NCBI GenBank assembly: GCA_030426085.1
Contig: JAUHYW010000010.1
Coordinates: 1 to 64,000, forward strand
Reading direction: 5' to 3'
Source of the DNA: a bacterium
Lineage (GTDB): Bacteria > Myxococcota_A > Bradymonadia > UBA7976 > UBA1532
Length of the DNA stretch: 64,000 bases
In this document: positions 53,001 through 61,253 of the stretch, piece by piece
Numbering within the stretch: position 1 is the first letter of the stretch
How the letters are laid out: every line of letters begins with the position of its first letter
Position numbers and translations under genes: made by a program
The notes under the pieces: generated by a model
The model's input: only the letters and a program-made list of their open reading frames with translations
Told to the model about the DNA's origin: nothing
The model's database searches: none

Positions 53001-54094
53001 ACGCGGACAACGACCTCGACCTGCTGGCCGACGGCTTCGACGCCGATCCGCTCGGGCCCGAGGACTGGGACGCCTTCGAGGATCGCGACGGCATCCCCGA
53101 TCCGGACAACGACCGCGACGGCCTGGCCGACTTCCGCGATCCGTGCCCCGACGAGAAGGGCGGCGAAGACGGCTGCCCGACGAGCCTGGCGCCGAGCACG
53201 CCGGACGCCGCGCGCGGGCTGGCCGGGGGCGAAGGGCCACAAGCCCCGCTCGTGCTCGGGCGCACGCTGCATCCCGCCGAGCCGATCATCTTCGAGTTCG
53301 CCCGCCCGGGGCTGACCCCCGAGGCCGGCCCGCTGGTCGACGGGCTCGCCCGCTACTTGATCGAGCACCCCGAGCTGGACCGGGTCGAGGTCGGGGTGCA
53401 CGTCGACGCGATGGGCAGCCGCCGGTGGAAGCACTGGCTCTCCCGGGCGCGGGCGGCGTCGGTCGTCGCGGCGCTGGTCGACCGCGGCGTGCCGCCCGAG
53501 CGGGTGTTTCCCCGCGGATATGGCCCCGAGGTCCCGGTGGACAGCAACCGCACCAAGGCCGGGCGCTTCAAGAACCGGCGGGTCGAGCTGCGGGCGCTGC
53601 TGCCATTCGAAGTGGCCCGACCGACCCGGGCGGTCCAGCCGGATCGATCGCCGCGCCTGCCCCGCAAGCGCTCGACACTGCCTGAGCCCCGCGCCCGGTG
53701 GCTCGCGCCCGACGCCCTCGTCCTGCGGCCGACCGCCCCGATCATCTTCACCCGGAGGAGAGCGAGCCTCACCCCGGGCGCCGCGCCCCGCGTCGCGGAG
53801 CTGGCCGCGCGCTTGAAGGCCAACCCGAGCTGGCGCCGGGTCGAGGTCGGGGTGCACACCGACGGCCTGGGCGACCGCGACTGGAAGCTGCGGCTGAGCC
53901 GGGATCGGGCCGCGGCAGTCGTCGACGCCCTGGTCGCCGAGGGGGTCGAGCGGTCGCGCCTCACGCCGCGGGGCTACGGCGCCACCCGCCGGCTGCGGGG
54001 GGACGACACGCTGGAGGATCGGGCGACGAATCGACGCGTCGAGCTGCGGGTGCTCGACACCAGCGTCTCGCTCGCGCCGGGAGATGGGCGATGA
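50027..54094 (+). CDS. Exported domain + MYXO-CTERM-like signal + barrel + TSP3 + tandem OmpA fusion
   Basis: 1355 residues. Order: signal peptide (1-17); an exported domain (to about 365); a very acidic Asp/Gly/Pro linker (about 370-600); Cys608, hydrophobic helix, Arg631-633, a layout like MYXO-CTERM sorting signals; immediately a second signal-peptide-like segment (LLLPALLIAFAAPADA, about 634-649); a beta-barrel domain (about 650-920) starting VDVRRFTPTPAF; TSP3-like calcium repeats; and two OmpA peptidoglycan-binding domains (about 1085-1190 and 1240-1345) that keep the TD/VD and SRxRA residues. An internal GTG at 51893 could start the barrel part separately, but it lacks a ribosome-binding site. 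Confidence 0.85.
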   Translation: MRLLFPALLLALPAAAQPICLADDARLPFIDAEVLACDPPRLVLVREEAAYDAELGEWQQAILLRFANPGEEELIVSGVVELAGAELIGEPSYRAADLRRGDFEWAVAPLSHYEDPGDCSALLDPPLPHPTRGLEFGDLMRFGPDGVRFEFAAAADLDDVRFIVASPDPASAGSVRVELFDILTSPDVPIQVGAADANWTPDDGLYDGLRVTARLREVDLAIPQDCVAGTSDGGLIFDLEVPVDAPADRSRRADRNGDLGPVEALGAPSALRWRPSDLLSADGDVLQVVELDGLDPALCAAGDVSLPLTALIEPADLVPDGVYGGTIEVWEDTDGDRRFDANEAGDTVRLAVVVGPDPGEDPCELLPIEPDAGFDPGPLDADRPPPDAALDASPDADLDAGIDPPDGDLPDAGLDAAIDLDAGGDAAADGGPDGEVDGDGPILPLLDGAVDRGALADAGQADGAPDGAPALDGAAADVELMDGAIDGGVADGGPGDGDPGDDGPGDEGPGDGGPSDGGPGDGGAGDGGVGDGAPQDGAPGDATSLDADAATDADLPDTYPPADGGVDGAPTDTADLDPSDGAPTDAGVSDVAPTPADPGDPQGGSLSCQTTPGRGGSPALLLVLFALLAFRRRLLLPALLIAFAAPADAQVDVRRFTPTPAFSPYLNLDGAETLGPGRVGARVISVIEQRPLVFARDGERTVDIISIRLGLDTAVAVGVTDWLDVGANLPLVLLQDGRTIAGGTLDGFALADPSLAAKVRFLSPTEGVGLALRLGGSAPMGDPDALAGEPGPTGTAMLALELPVSSRFDIALDVGYRLREATRLGDVEVGDELLFGLGASWRVTPAFALAAEFTGATGAADPFGVDQQTPGELDALARVEVVDELAAVVGVGAGLLPGYGSPMYRAFVGLQYAPRNHDFDGDGLADGRDRCVETAGVPVEQGCPAPARVAAAVEEKPVSRDQDGDGLLDALDQCPFLPEDRDGFRDDDGCPDADNDLDLLADGFDADPLGPEDWDAFEDRDGIPDPDNDRDGLADFRDPCPDEKGGEDGCPTSLAPSTPDAARGLAGGEGPQAPLVLGRTLHPAEPIIFEFARPGLTPEAGPLVDGLARYLIEHPELDRVEVGVHVDAMGSRRWKHWLSRARAASVVAALVDRGVPPERVFPRGYGPEVPVDSNRTKAGRFKNRRVELRALLPFEVARPTRAVQPDRSPRLPRKRSTLPEPRARWLAPDALVLRPTAPIIFTRRRASLTPGAAPRVAELAARLKANPSWRRVEVGVHTDGLGDRDWKLRLSRDRAAAVVDALVAEGVERSRLTPRGYGATRRLRGDDTLEDRATNRRVELRVLDTSVSLAPGDGR
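51500..51630. repeat. Degenerate 15-bp repeat encoding PGDGG units
   Basis: About eight imperfect copies encode pentapeptides of the type G-P-G-D-G, with changes to D, E, S, A or V. It is part of the acidic linker in the fusion protein and a likely site of length variation. Confidence 0.8.
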
Positions 54095-55902
54095 AGCGGA
54101 TGACCTGGGCAGCGGCGCTGTGCGCGCTGGGCCTCGCGGGCGGCGCGTGGGCCCAGAGTCCGCCGGATGGCTACCGGGTCCGCATCGGACCGGCCGATCG
54201 CGCGCCGAGCGAAGATCCGCTGGCGCCGCCCCCCGACGATGGCCGGACGGACGGCGAGCTCGACGAGGTCGAAGGGGCCCCATCGACCTCGCCCGTGGAC
54301 GCCCCGGATCCGAACGAAGATGCACAGCGAGACGAACCCACCGCACCGGCGCCCGGGGCCGCCGAGGCCGGGCGGAGGACGCGGCGAGCCCGCCCGAAGC
54401 GCCGGGCGCTCCGGTGGGGTCGAGGGGAGACGGTCACCCCGCTCGAAGCCGCGCACCGGCTGGAGGCGACCCCTGGCGAGGCGATCGAGTTCGCCCGCCC
54501 GCTCACCTTCCGCCACGACTCGGTCGAGATGACCCCGAACGCTGCGCCGGCGCTCGCCGAGATCGTCGACTACCTCCAAGCGTCGCCCGAGATCCGGCTG
54601 GTGCTGATCGAAGGCCACAGCGACGCGACCGGCGCCCTGCGCTACAACCAGCGGCTCAGCGAGGCCCGGGCGGCCGCGGTGCGCAAGGCGCTCGTCACCC
54701 GCGGGGTGGCCCCCGAGCGGCTGGTGGCCTACGGCTACGGCGAGACCCGGCCCGCCGCGCCCGACCGCGAGGCGAACCGGCGGGTCGTCTTCCGGGTGAT
54801 CGAGGGTGATCGCAAGGCCCTGGTGCGGCGGGTGGCCACCGAGTGGGGCCAGGTGGCCCTGGTCGACGGCCGGGGCGCGGTCGAGGTCGCCGACAGCCCC
54901 GAGTCGAACGCTGATCGGGCGCTCGAGCCGGAGTCGGCGCACCGGCGCGATGCCCCGGCGTCGCAGTCGGCCGATCGATCCGCCGGCCCGCCGACGCCCG
55001 ATCCTCGACGGCCGGACGGGGCGTTCGCCCTGCACATCGCCCCGCCGGCCGCCGCCCCCACACCGCAGCCGGTCACGCCGGTCGCCATCAGCCGGAGCGG
55101 TGGGCCCGATCTGCCCGACGACGCGCTGAGCTGGCGCGCGTTCGAGGCGCGCAGTCAGATCGGCGAGGGCCACGACATCCGGACCGACCGCAGCGGCTGG
55201 GCCCTCCTGCGGTTGCCCGACCTGAGCCGGCTGTGGCTCGGCCCCGGTACCCGCGTCCGCCTGAGCAAGCTCTTCCACGACCGGGCCAACGGCAAGACAT
55301 ACGTCTCGCTCCGCGTCCGGCGAGGCACCGTCCGGGCCATGCTGAACCCGCTCGAGCGCAGTATCTCCCGCAGCCTGATCGCGCTGCCCGGGGGATCCCT
55401 CGAAGCGGTGGCCGCGGACTTCGAGATCCAGCTCGATCACGACGCCACCGGCCGCCTGCGGGTCGATCGGGGGCGGCTCGACGCGGCTGGGGGCGGCGCC
55501 GCGTCGCGGGCCATCTACGCCGGGCAGGTCGTGGGCCTGGGCGTGGGCGACGGCGCGCCCCGGGCTCAGCTCCCGCCGCCGTCGGTGATCTCGCCCCGCA
55601 ATGGCCGCTTCGCGCGGGCCCCGCCGCTGGTGTGGCAGCCGGTCGCCGACGCCGCCGGGTACATCGTCGAGGTCGCCGAAGACGTCGACTTCCATCGCCC
55701 CGTCCTGCGCGCGCGCACGATGCCACCCCGGTTCGAGCCCCGCGTGCTGACGCCGGACCGGGAACACTACTGGCGGATCCGCGCCGTGAGCCGCGAGGGG
55801 CTGCCGGGCGCCGCCTCCCGGGTGCACGCCTTCCGCACCGCACCCCGCCGGGAGACCCCGCCCGCCGCCGCGCGCCTCGACGTGCCCGACGGCGCGCGCT
55901 GA
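54091..55902 (+). CDS. OmpA-FecR domain outer-envelope protein
   Basis: 603 residues; its ATG overlaps the preceding stop (ATGA). Signal peptide (ALCALGLAGGAWA), an acidic Pro-rich stretch, an OmpA domain (about 145-250) with EGHSDATG and LSEARAAAVRKAL, a Pro/Ala linker, a FecR-like domain (about 350-450; IGEGHDIRTDRSGWALLRLPD, VSLRVRRGTVRAML), and a fibronectin-III-like end (LVWQPVADAAGYIVEVAED). It binds peptidoglycan and may support the barrel fusion encoded before it. FecR domains elsewhere sense or regulate TonB uptake; here no sigma factor or TonB receptor is adjacent. Confidence 0.85.
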   Translation: MKRMTWAAALCALGLAGGAWAQSPPDGYRVRIGPADRAPSEDPLAPPPDDGRTDGELDEVEGAPSTSPVDAPDPNEDAQRDEPTAPAPGAAEAGRRTRRARPKRRALRWGRGETVTPLEAAHRLEATPGEAIEFARPLTFRHDSVEMTPNAAPALAEIVDYLQASPEIRLVLIEGHSDATGALRYNQRLSEARAAAVRKALVTRGVAPERLVAYGYGETRPAAPDREANRRVVFRVIEGDRKALVRRVATEWGQVALVDGRGAVEVADSPESNADRALEPESAHRRDAPASQSADRSAGPPTPDPRRPDGAFALHIAPPAAAPTPQPVTPVAISRSGGPDLPDDALSWRAFEARSQIGEGHDIRTDRSGWALLRLPDLSRLWLGPGTRVRLSKLFHDRANGKTYVSLRVRRGTVRAMLNPLERSISRSLIALPGGSLEAVAADFEIQLDHDATGRLRVDRGRLDAAGGGAASRAIYAGQVVGLGVGDGAPRAQLPPPSVISPRNGRFARAPPLVWQPVADAAGYIVEVAEDVDFHRPVLRARTMPPRFEPRVLTPDREHYWRIRAVSREGLPGAASRVHAFRTAPRRETPPAAARLDVPDGAR

Positions 55903-55975
55903 ACCGCGGAAGCTCTGGCATCGGCCGGCGGTCGATGCTACCCGTCGACTGCGGACTTTGCGGAGACACCGCCCC

Positions 55976-56962
55976 ATGGCGCTGCCGAACCCGACCCGCC
56001 TGCCCATCCGGTTGCTCGACGACATGGTCTTCGGCGCCTCCGATCAGGCACGCAAGGCGCACGCCGCCCACCTGCTGCGTCAGGCGGCGCGGGGCCTGGG
56101 CTGGCCGGCCGAGGTCAAGGGGCTGACCCGCCTCGGCGACGGGCTGACCTACGAGACCTTCGCCGCCCGCATCGCCGGCCAGGACGTGGTCGTGCGCATC
56201 CCCCACGGCGACGACATCGACGAACAGGTCGAAGTGGCGACGTCGACCGCGGCCCTGCTCGCCCGCAGCGCCTCGCTGCGGCTGCCCTTCGAGCGCCCCC
56301 TCACCCTGGCGCTCATCGACATCCCCGACGGCATGGCCTCGGTGCAGACCCGGCTCTTCGGGGTGCCGCTGTGGAAGCTGGTGGGGCACAAAAAGGCCGG
56401 CGAGCGGGTCCACCCCGAGCCGTGGAAGGCGGTGGCCTGCGCCGCTGCTGGCGTCCACAGCCTTCCCCGCCACCTGGCCACCGGGCTGCACGTCAGCTTC
56501 GAGACCCGCCGGGCGCACGCCGAGTCGATGGCCGAGCCCGCGGCCTACGCCGACGCGCCGTATATGGACGAGGTCGAGGACTGGCTGACCGACAACCTGC
56601 CGCCTGACACACCATCACACCTGCTGCACGGCGACCTTCTGGGCCAGAACGTGCTGTGGCAGCCGGGCAGCGAGTCGGTGAGCGTCATCGACTGGGAGGC
56701 GGCGCGGCTGGGTGATCCGGCCTACGATCTGGCCATCATCACCCGCGGTCGCCGCAAGCCGTTCGGGCGCACCGAGGGCCTGAAACTGCTGCTCGACGCC
56801 TACAACCGCTCGGCGCCGCTCGAGCTGTCGGAGCGGGCGGTGCGCTTCCACGAACTCTCGCTGATGGCGGCGTGGATCGCCGACAGCGAAGGCGAGAGCG
56901 CGAACGCCGACTACCGCCGGCGGGGCGCGGCGCTGTGGAAGCGGGTCCAGGCCCTCGGCTGA
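55976..56962 (+). CDS. APH/choline-kinase-type phosphotransferase
   Basis: 328 residues from ATG 55976 (GGAGA upstream). The kinase-like fold is shown by the catalytic loop HGDLLGQNVLW (Brenner motif HxDxxxxN), the metal-binding VIDWEAARLGDPAYDLA, and an N-lobe nucleotide region GLTRLGDGLTYETFAARI. Members phosphorylate aminoglycosides, choline, homoserine or sugars, or act on acyl-CoA-linked substrates. Nothing nearby identifies the substrate, and resistance should not be assumed. Confidence 0.85.
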   Translation: MALPNPTRLPIRLLDDMVFGASDQARKAHAAHLLRQAARGLGWPAEVKGLTRLGDGLTYETFAARIAGQDVVVRIPHGDDIDEQVEVATSTAALLARSASLRLPFERPLTLALIDIPDGMASVQTRLFGVPLWKLVGHKKAGERVHPEPWKAVACAAAGVHSLPRHLATGLHVSFETRRAHAESMAEPAAYADAPYMDEVEDWLTDNLPPDTPSHLLHGDLLGQNVLWQPGSESVSVIDWEAARLGDPAYDLAIITRGRRKPFGRTEGLKLLLDAYNRSAPLELSERAVRFHELSLMAAWIADSEGESANADYRRRGAALWKRVQALG

Positions 56963-56971
56963 GGGCCTCGA

Positions 56972-57382
56972 TCAGACCAGAGTCCGGCAGGCCCGCAGGA
57001 TGTCGATGTAGCTGATGATGCCGACGAGCACCCGCTGCCCGGCCTCCACCACCGGCACCGCGCCGATCTTCTGGTCGAGCATCAGGTCGATGACCTCGGC
57101 CACCGGCGTCTGCCGCTCGACGGCCACGACGTCCCCCCGCATCAGATCACCCGCCGCGCGGTCGTAGCTCTTGCGGGCCTCGTCGGGGTTCTCGAAAGCG
57201 GCCAGCACCGGCAACGTCGATTCGCGCACGTCGCGGTCGCTGATCATGCCGATGAGCTCACCGTTGCGCACGATCGGCACGTGGCGCACATCCAGCGAAA
57301 ACAGCAGATCGATGACGTCGCGCACGCTGTCGTCGGGGCCGAGGAATGCGGGATCGGGGGTCATCAACTCGTCGACGGTCAT
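56972..57382 (-). CDS. CBS-domain pair protein
   Basis: 136 residues from ATG 57382, chosen because GGAGGAG lies five bases upstream and CBS proteins often begin with this MTVDELMTPDP segment; ATG 57415 (11 residues longer) is the alternative. Two CBS motifs: residues about 1-60 (VRHVPIVRNGELIGMISDRDV) and 75-136 (IGAVPVVEAGQRVLVGIISYIDIL). Such stand-alone pairs bind adenine nucleotides and regulate partners. It is divergent from the DUF11 fusion gene, so the two may share control. Confidence 0.88.
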   Translation of the reverse strand: MTVDELMTPDPAFLGPDDSVRDVIDLLFSLDVRHVPIVRNGELIGMISDRDVRESTLPVLAAFENPDEARKSYDRAAGDLMRGDVVAVERQTPVAEVIDLMLDQKIGAVPVVEAGQRVLVGIISYIDILRACRTLV

Positions 57383-57477
57383 GCTCTCCTCCACTCGATG
57401 GGTCTCAGTGGACATAGCGGGTCCGACGGTCGGCGGCAAGGGGTGCGCCGCGAGCAGCCCCCGGGGCGGCGCGGCAA

Positions 57478-57507
57478 TTGGCGGCCTCTGCGCCGAGACT
57501 CTATAAC
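57478..57507 (+). promoter_or_regulatory. Sigma70-type promoter of the DUF11-barrel fusion gene
   Basis: TTGGCG (57478-57483), 18-bp spacer, TATAAC (57502-57507). The predicted start, about 57514, falls at the edge of an inverted repeat. Confidence 0.6.
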
Positions 57508-57514
57508 AGGGCAC

Positions 57515-57532
57515 GGTCGCGGCCTCGCGACC
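57515..57532. promoter_or_regulatory. Inverted repeat at the start site of the DUF11-barrel gene
   Basis: GGTCGCG-GCCT-CGCGACC, perfect 7-bp arms with a 4-base loop. It begins at or next to the predicted transcription start, so it could be an operator or, in RNA, a 5'-terminal hairpin that stabilises the message. GAGGAG follows before the ATG at 57555. Confidence 0.55.
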
Positions 57533-57554
57533 GGCGCGATGGACGAGGAGACGG

Positions 57555-60269
57555 ATGGCGGCCGGACGGCGCCATATCGGGGCGCTGGCCCTGTGGAGTT
57601 CGCTGGTGGCCGGCCCGGCGACGGCGCAGGTCATCGCCTTCGAACCCCAGGCGCGAGCCGCCGGTCCGGTGGGCGCGGCCTATGCCGCCAACGCCCTGGT
57701 GAGCTGCGACAGCGGCGACCCCCGCTGCGCCGACGTGCGCGCCGGGCGGGTCGAGATCCAGAACACTCAGATCGAGATGCGCTTCATCGACGCCGACCCG
57801 CTCGCGCTCGGGGACGTGGACGGCGACGGCCGAGACGACACGGTCAACGCCAGCGCGGCCCGGCTCGAGCTGCCCGAAGGCGCCGTCATCGAGCGGGCGC
57901 TGCTCTATGTGGGCGGCATCTGGAGCGTGGACAACGTCGACCGCTGCGGCGAGCCCCGGGCGATCCCGGCCGAGGCCCGGACCCGGGTGCGCTTCGCCCC
58001 GCCCGGCGCGGCGGCCTACGTCGACCTCGAGGGCGCGCTGCTCGGCGACGACGCCCAATCGGTGGGCGCGGGCTACGCGGCGGTGTTCGACGTCGGCCCC
58101 CACCTCGACGGACCGGGGGAGATCTGGGTCGCCGACGCCGCGCTGATCGAGGGCCCCTGCGCGGGCGGCGGCTGGGCCCTGGCCGTGATCTACCGCGCCC
58201 CCGACGCCCCGCCGCGCACCGTCGCGCTCTTCGCCGGCTACGCCCGGGTCAACATCGACGCCCGGGTCGAGGTCACCGCGAGGGATCTGCTGACCCCGCC
58301 CGCCGGCCCGGTGGCCGCCGAGATCGCGGTCGGCGCCGTGGAGGGTGATCGGGGGCTGGCCGGCGATCAGCTCACGCTCGATGGCCAGCCGATCGGCGAC
58401 GGGGCCAACCCGGCCGACGACTTCTTCAACTCCAGCATCACCCGCGCCGGCGAGATCGTGCTGGCCCGCACGCCGGCCCACGCCAACACCATCGCGTTCG
58501 ACTTCGACGTGCTCGCCGTCGACGGCCCGGCCGCCGCCCGGGAGTCGGTTCTGGGCATCTCGACGAGCCGGGACATCGTCAAGGCGTTCTTCATCGGGGT
58601 CGCGATCGACCTGGCGGTGCCCGACGTGGCGCTGACCAAGCGGGTGGAGAACCTCGACCGAGCACCCGGGGAGCCGGCCCGACCCGGAGATCGGCTCCGC
58701 TACACGCTCGAGGCGACCCCGTCGGCCGACAACATCGACGACGTGGTCGACCTGCTGATCGAAGACACGCTGCCCGACGCCCTGGAGTGGATCGAAGGCC
58801 AGCTCGAGGCGCGGGGGCCGGGCGGCGCGTTCGAGGCCGGCGGCGCGAGCCACGACCCCGAGACCCGCCTGATCCGAGCCCGGTTCGCGGGCCCGCTCGG
58901 CCCCGGCGATTCGGTCGCGGTGCGGTTCGACGCCCGGCTCACGGCCGGCGGCCCCGTCGAGAACACCGGCCGCGCGATCTGGTCCGGGGTCGCCGCCGGG
59001 CCCGAGTTCAGCGCCGAGGCCGACTCGGACGGCGACCCCGAGCAGCCGGGCGCGCAGCCCACCGTGGTCGACGTCTTGCGCCCGGATCTGGGGCCAGTCG
59101 ACCAGGGGCCCACCGACATGGCCCCTGCCCTGGACGGGGGCCCGCCCCCGGACAGCGAGCCCCCGACTGACCTCGGCCAGCCGCCGGACGCCGCGGGCCT
59201 CGACGCCGGAGACGACGCCGACGGGGCCGGGGCCGACGCCGGCCGGCGCCGGACCGAGAGCCTGCTGGCCGAAGGCGAAGAGGTCGGCGGTGGCCTGATC
59301 CTGGGCTGCGCAGTCGGGGCACCAGGGCACCCCGAGCCCACGCCCTGGCTGCTCGCGCTCGGCGCGCTCGCGGCCCTGCGCCGCCGACGCGGCTCGCGCC
59401 GCCCCCCGCTCTGGCCGCTCGCGCTGCTCCTCCTCTGGCGCCCGGCGACCGCCGACGATCGCTTCGCCGTCCAGCGGTTCGCGCCGACGACCGACCCGGC
59501 GCAGCACGGCCTGCGCCTCGTCTCCGCGCGGCCGCACCCCGGGCCGCAGTGGTCGGCGACGCTGCTCGTGGACCACGCCGACGACCCCCTCGTCGTGCGG
59601 ATCGACGGCGAGCGCACCCGCAGCCTCGTCGCCGCCCACACCCGGGCCCACCTGCTGGCGAGCGGCGCGTTGAGCGAAGGGGTCGAGGTCGGGGTCGCGA
59701 TCCCGGTGATGCTCGACGCCGCCGGTGACGCAGTCGCCGATGGCCCGGGCGTCGGCGACATGCGGATCCAGACCCGGTTCGTGCTGTGGCAACAGGACGA
59801 GGAGGCGCCCCGCAGCGCGGTGGCGCTGGCGATGGACGCCTACCTGGGCACCGGCGACCTCGACGCCTTTCACGGCGACGGGCTGCGCTTCGAGCCGCGG
59901 CTGGCGGCGGCCCATCGCCTCGCCGGCGGCGTGGACATGCGCGTCAACCTGGGCTGGCAGTTCCGCGACGCCGCCCGCCTGGGCGACCTCGAGGTGGACG
60001 ACCTACTCACCTTCGGCATCGGCGCCGAGATCCCGCTGGGCCCCGGCTGGGCCCTGCTGCCCGAGATCGACGGGGCGCTGTCGGCGCTCTCCGACAGCTT
60101 CGACGCCGCCGAGGCCCCCATCGAGGCGCTGATCGCCGCCCGCTGGGCGCCCACCCGGACCTGGGTCGCGCTGGTGGGCGCCGGCGCGGGCCTCTCGCCC
60201 GGCGCAGGGGTCCCCGACTGGCGGATCATCCTCGGCTTCGGCTTCACCCGGGCGCTGAAGCCCTGGTGA
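57555..60269 (+). CDS. Exported DUF11-type domain + MYXO-CTERM-like signal + beta-barrel fusion
   Basis: 904 residues. Signal peptide (ALWSSLVAGPATA), a DUF3344-like exported domain (about 30-355) with the VLGISTSRDIVKAFFIGVAIDL end, a DUF11-like domain (about 360-475; LTKRVENLD, RPGDRLRYTLE), and an Asp/Pro linker (about 495-560). Then Cys585, a hydrophobic helix and Arg609-612, a MYXO-CTERM-like layout, followed by a second signal-like segment (PLWPLALLLLWRPATA) and a barrel domain (about 635-904) that starts FAVQRFAPT and is related to the barrel of the 50027-54094 protein (shared DGERT and FRDAARLGDLEV/LREATRLGDVEV segments). No OmpA domain here. Confidence 0.83.
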   Translation: MAAGRRHIGALALWSSLVAGPATAQVIAFEPQARAAGPVGAAYAANALVSCDSGDPRCADVRAGRVEIQNTQIEMRFIDADPLALGDVDGDGRDDTVNASAARLELPEGAVIERALLYVGGIWSVDNVDRCGEPRAIPAEARTRVRFAPPGAAAYVDLEGALLGDDAQSVGAGYAAVFDVGPHLDGPGEIWVADAALIEGPCAGGGWALAVIYRAPDAPPRTVALFAGYARVNIDARVEVTARDLLTPPAGPVAAEIAVGAVEGDRGLAGDQLTLDGQPIGDGANPADDFFNSSITRAGEIVLARTPAHANTIAFDFDVLAVDGPAAARESVLGISTSRDIVKAFFIGVAIDLAVPDVALTKRVENLDRAPGEPARPGDRLRYTLEATPSADNIDDVVDLLIEDTLPDALEWIEGQLEARGPGGAFEAGGASHDPETRLIRARFAGPLGPGDSVAVRFDARLTAGGPVENTGRAIWSGVAAGPEFSAEADSDGDPEQPGAQPTVVDVLRPDLGPVDQGPTDMAPALDGGPPPDSEPPTDLGQPPDAAGLDAGDDADGAGADAGRRRTESLLAEGEEVGGGLILGCAVGAPGHPEPTPWLLALGALAALRRRRGSRRPPLWPLALLLLWRPATADDRFAVQRFAPTTDPAQHGLRLVSARPHPGPQWSATLLVDHADDPLVVRIDGERTRSLVAAHTRAHLLASGALSEGVEVGVAIPVMLDAAGDAVADGPGVGDMRIQTRFVLWQQDEEAPRSAVALAMDAYLGTGDLDAFHGDGLRFEPRLAAAHRLAGGVDMRVNLGWQFRDAARLGDLEVDDLLTFGIGAEIPLGPGWALLPEIDGALSALSDSFDAAEAPIEALIAARWAPTRTWVALVGAGAGLSPGAGVPDWRIILGFGFTRALKPW

Positions 60270-60278
60270 GCGCGGGTC

Positions 60279-61253
60279 TCACCCGCCCGGAGGACCCGCC
60301 CCACCCGGCTCCAGAGCCACCAGACACGCCGCCAGGGCCTCCAGGTTGCTCTCTTCCTCGGGATCGATGCGGCCGTTCTCGGCATAGCGCCGGCGGGCGC
60401 CGGCCAGGATCCGGGCATGCACCGCCCGCGCCGTCTCGTCGTCGATGCCCAGCCGGATGCGAGCGGCGCGCACCGCCTCCCGACCGTCCGCGTCGACCTC
60501 GAGCCGGGCCACCGCCCGCACCACCGCGTCCAGATAGCGGCGCTTGGGCGAGACCGCGGCCGCGCCGGCCTCGCCGCGGGCGCGGGGCTTCAGCGGAACC
60601 TGCCGGGCGCCGGTCACCAGCGGCACCGCGGGCAACGTCGGTCGCGTCAGGGCATCCAGCCAGCGCCCGGTGACCCGCATGCGGCGGGCCCGGGCGAGCA
60701 AGGCGCCGAACGTCTCCACCCCCGCCTCGCCGAGCCGACCACGCTGCACCTGCCACAACGCGGCGGTGGCCACCGCGTCCCCCCGAGCCGAGTGAGCCTG
60801 CCCGTCGAACGGCACACCGGCCCGCTGACACGCCCACCACAGCGGCCACCGGGCCGGCCGGTCGAACAGCGCCGGCAGGCGCATCGTGCAGACATGAGGC
60901 GGCTCGAGGGTGCGGCCGAGCCGCTCGAACTCCATGCGCAGAAAGCGCAGATCGAACCCGGCGTTGTGCCCGACGATCACCCGCTCGGCCATCAGCGCCC
61001 GCACGGCGTCGGCCAGCTCGGAGAAGCGCGGCGCGTCGGCGACGTCGGCCTCGGTGATGCCGTGGATCGCCGTCGCCGCCATCGCCCGCTCGGGCCGTAT
61101 GAGCGTGTCGAAGACCACCCGCGCCGTGCCATCGGGCGAGACCCGCACCGCCGAGACCTCGACCACCCGATCGTAGCTCGCGTCGAGGCCGGTGGTCTCG
61201 ACGTCGACCACCAGGAACGGCGTCTCGGCGATCGCCCGATCAGCGAGGCGCAC
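60279..61253 (-). CDS. DnaQ-like 3'-5' exonuclease with C-terminal extension
   Basis: 324 residues from GTG 61253. Exo I: VVDVETTGLD; Exo II: VGHNAGFDLRFL; Exo III: HSARGDA with the catalytic His and Asp, so the DEDDh site is complete. It resembles the stand-alone epsilon-like exonucleases more than the Pol III subunit. The last 150 residues are helical (KRRYLDAVVRAVARLEVDADGREAVRAARI) and unrelated to the exonuclease fold. It overlaps the preceding Cys-rich gene by 14 bp. Likely role in DNA repair or RNA/DNA end trimming. Confidence 0.87.
   Translation of the reverse strand: MRLADRAIAETPFLVVDVETTGLDASYDRVVEVSAVRVSPDGTARVVFDTLIRPERAMAATAIHGITEADVADAPRFSELADAVRALMAERVIVGHNAGFDLRFLRMEFERLGRTLEPPHVCTMRLPALFDRPARWPLWWACQRAGVPFDGQAHSARGDAVATAALWQVQRGRLGEAGVETFGALLARARRMRVTGRWLDALTRPTLPAVPLVTGARQVPLKPRARGEAGAAAVSPKRRYLDAVVRAVARLEVDADGREAVRAARIRLGIDDETARAVHARILAGARRRYAENGRIDPEEESNLEALAACLVALEPGGAGPPGG

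Noticed and set aside
51893-54094. Separate OmpA gene starting at the internal GTG
   Set aside because: No ribosome-binding site, the start would lie inside the hydrophobic helix, and the paralogue at 57555 has no internal start at the same place; fusion is the simpler reading, though not proven.
55976-56962. Antibiotic-resistance aminoglycoside kinase
   Set aside because: Only the general APH-fold motifs are present; no mobile element or resistance context, so a housekeeping phosphotransferase is more likely.
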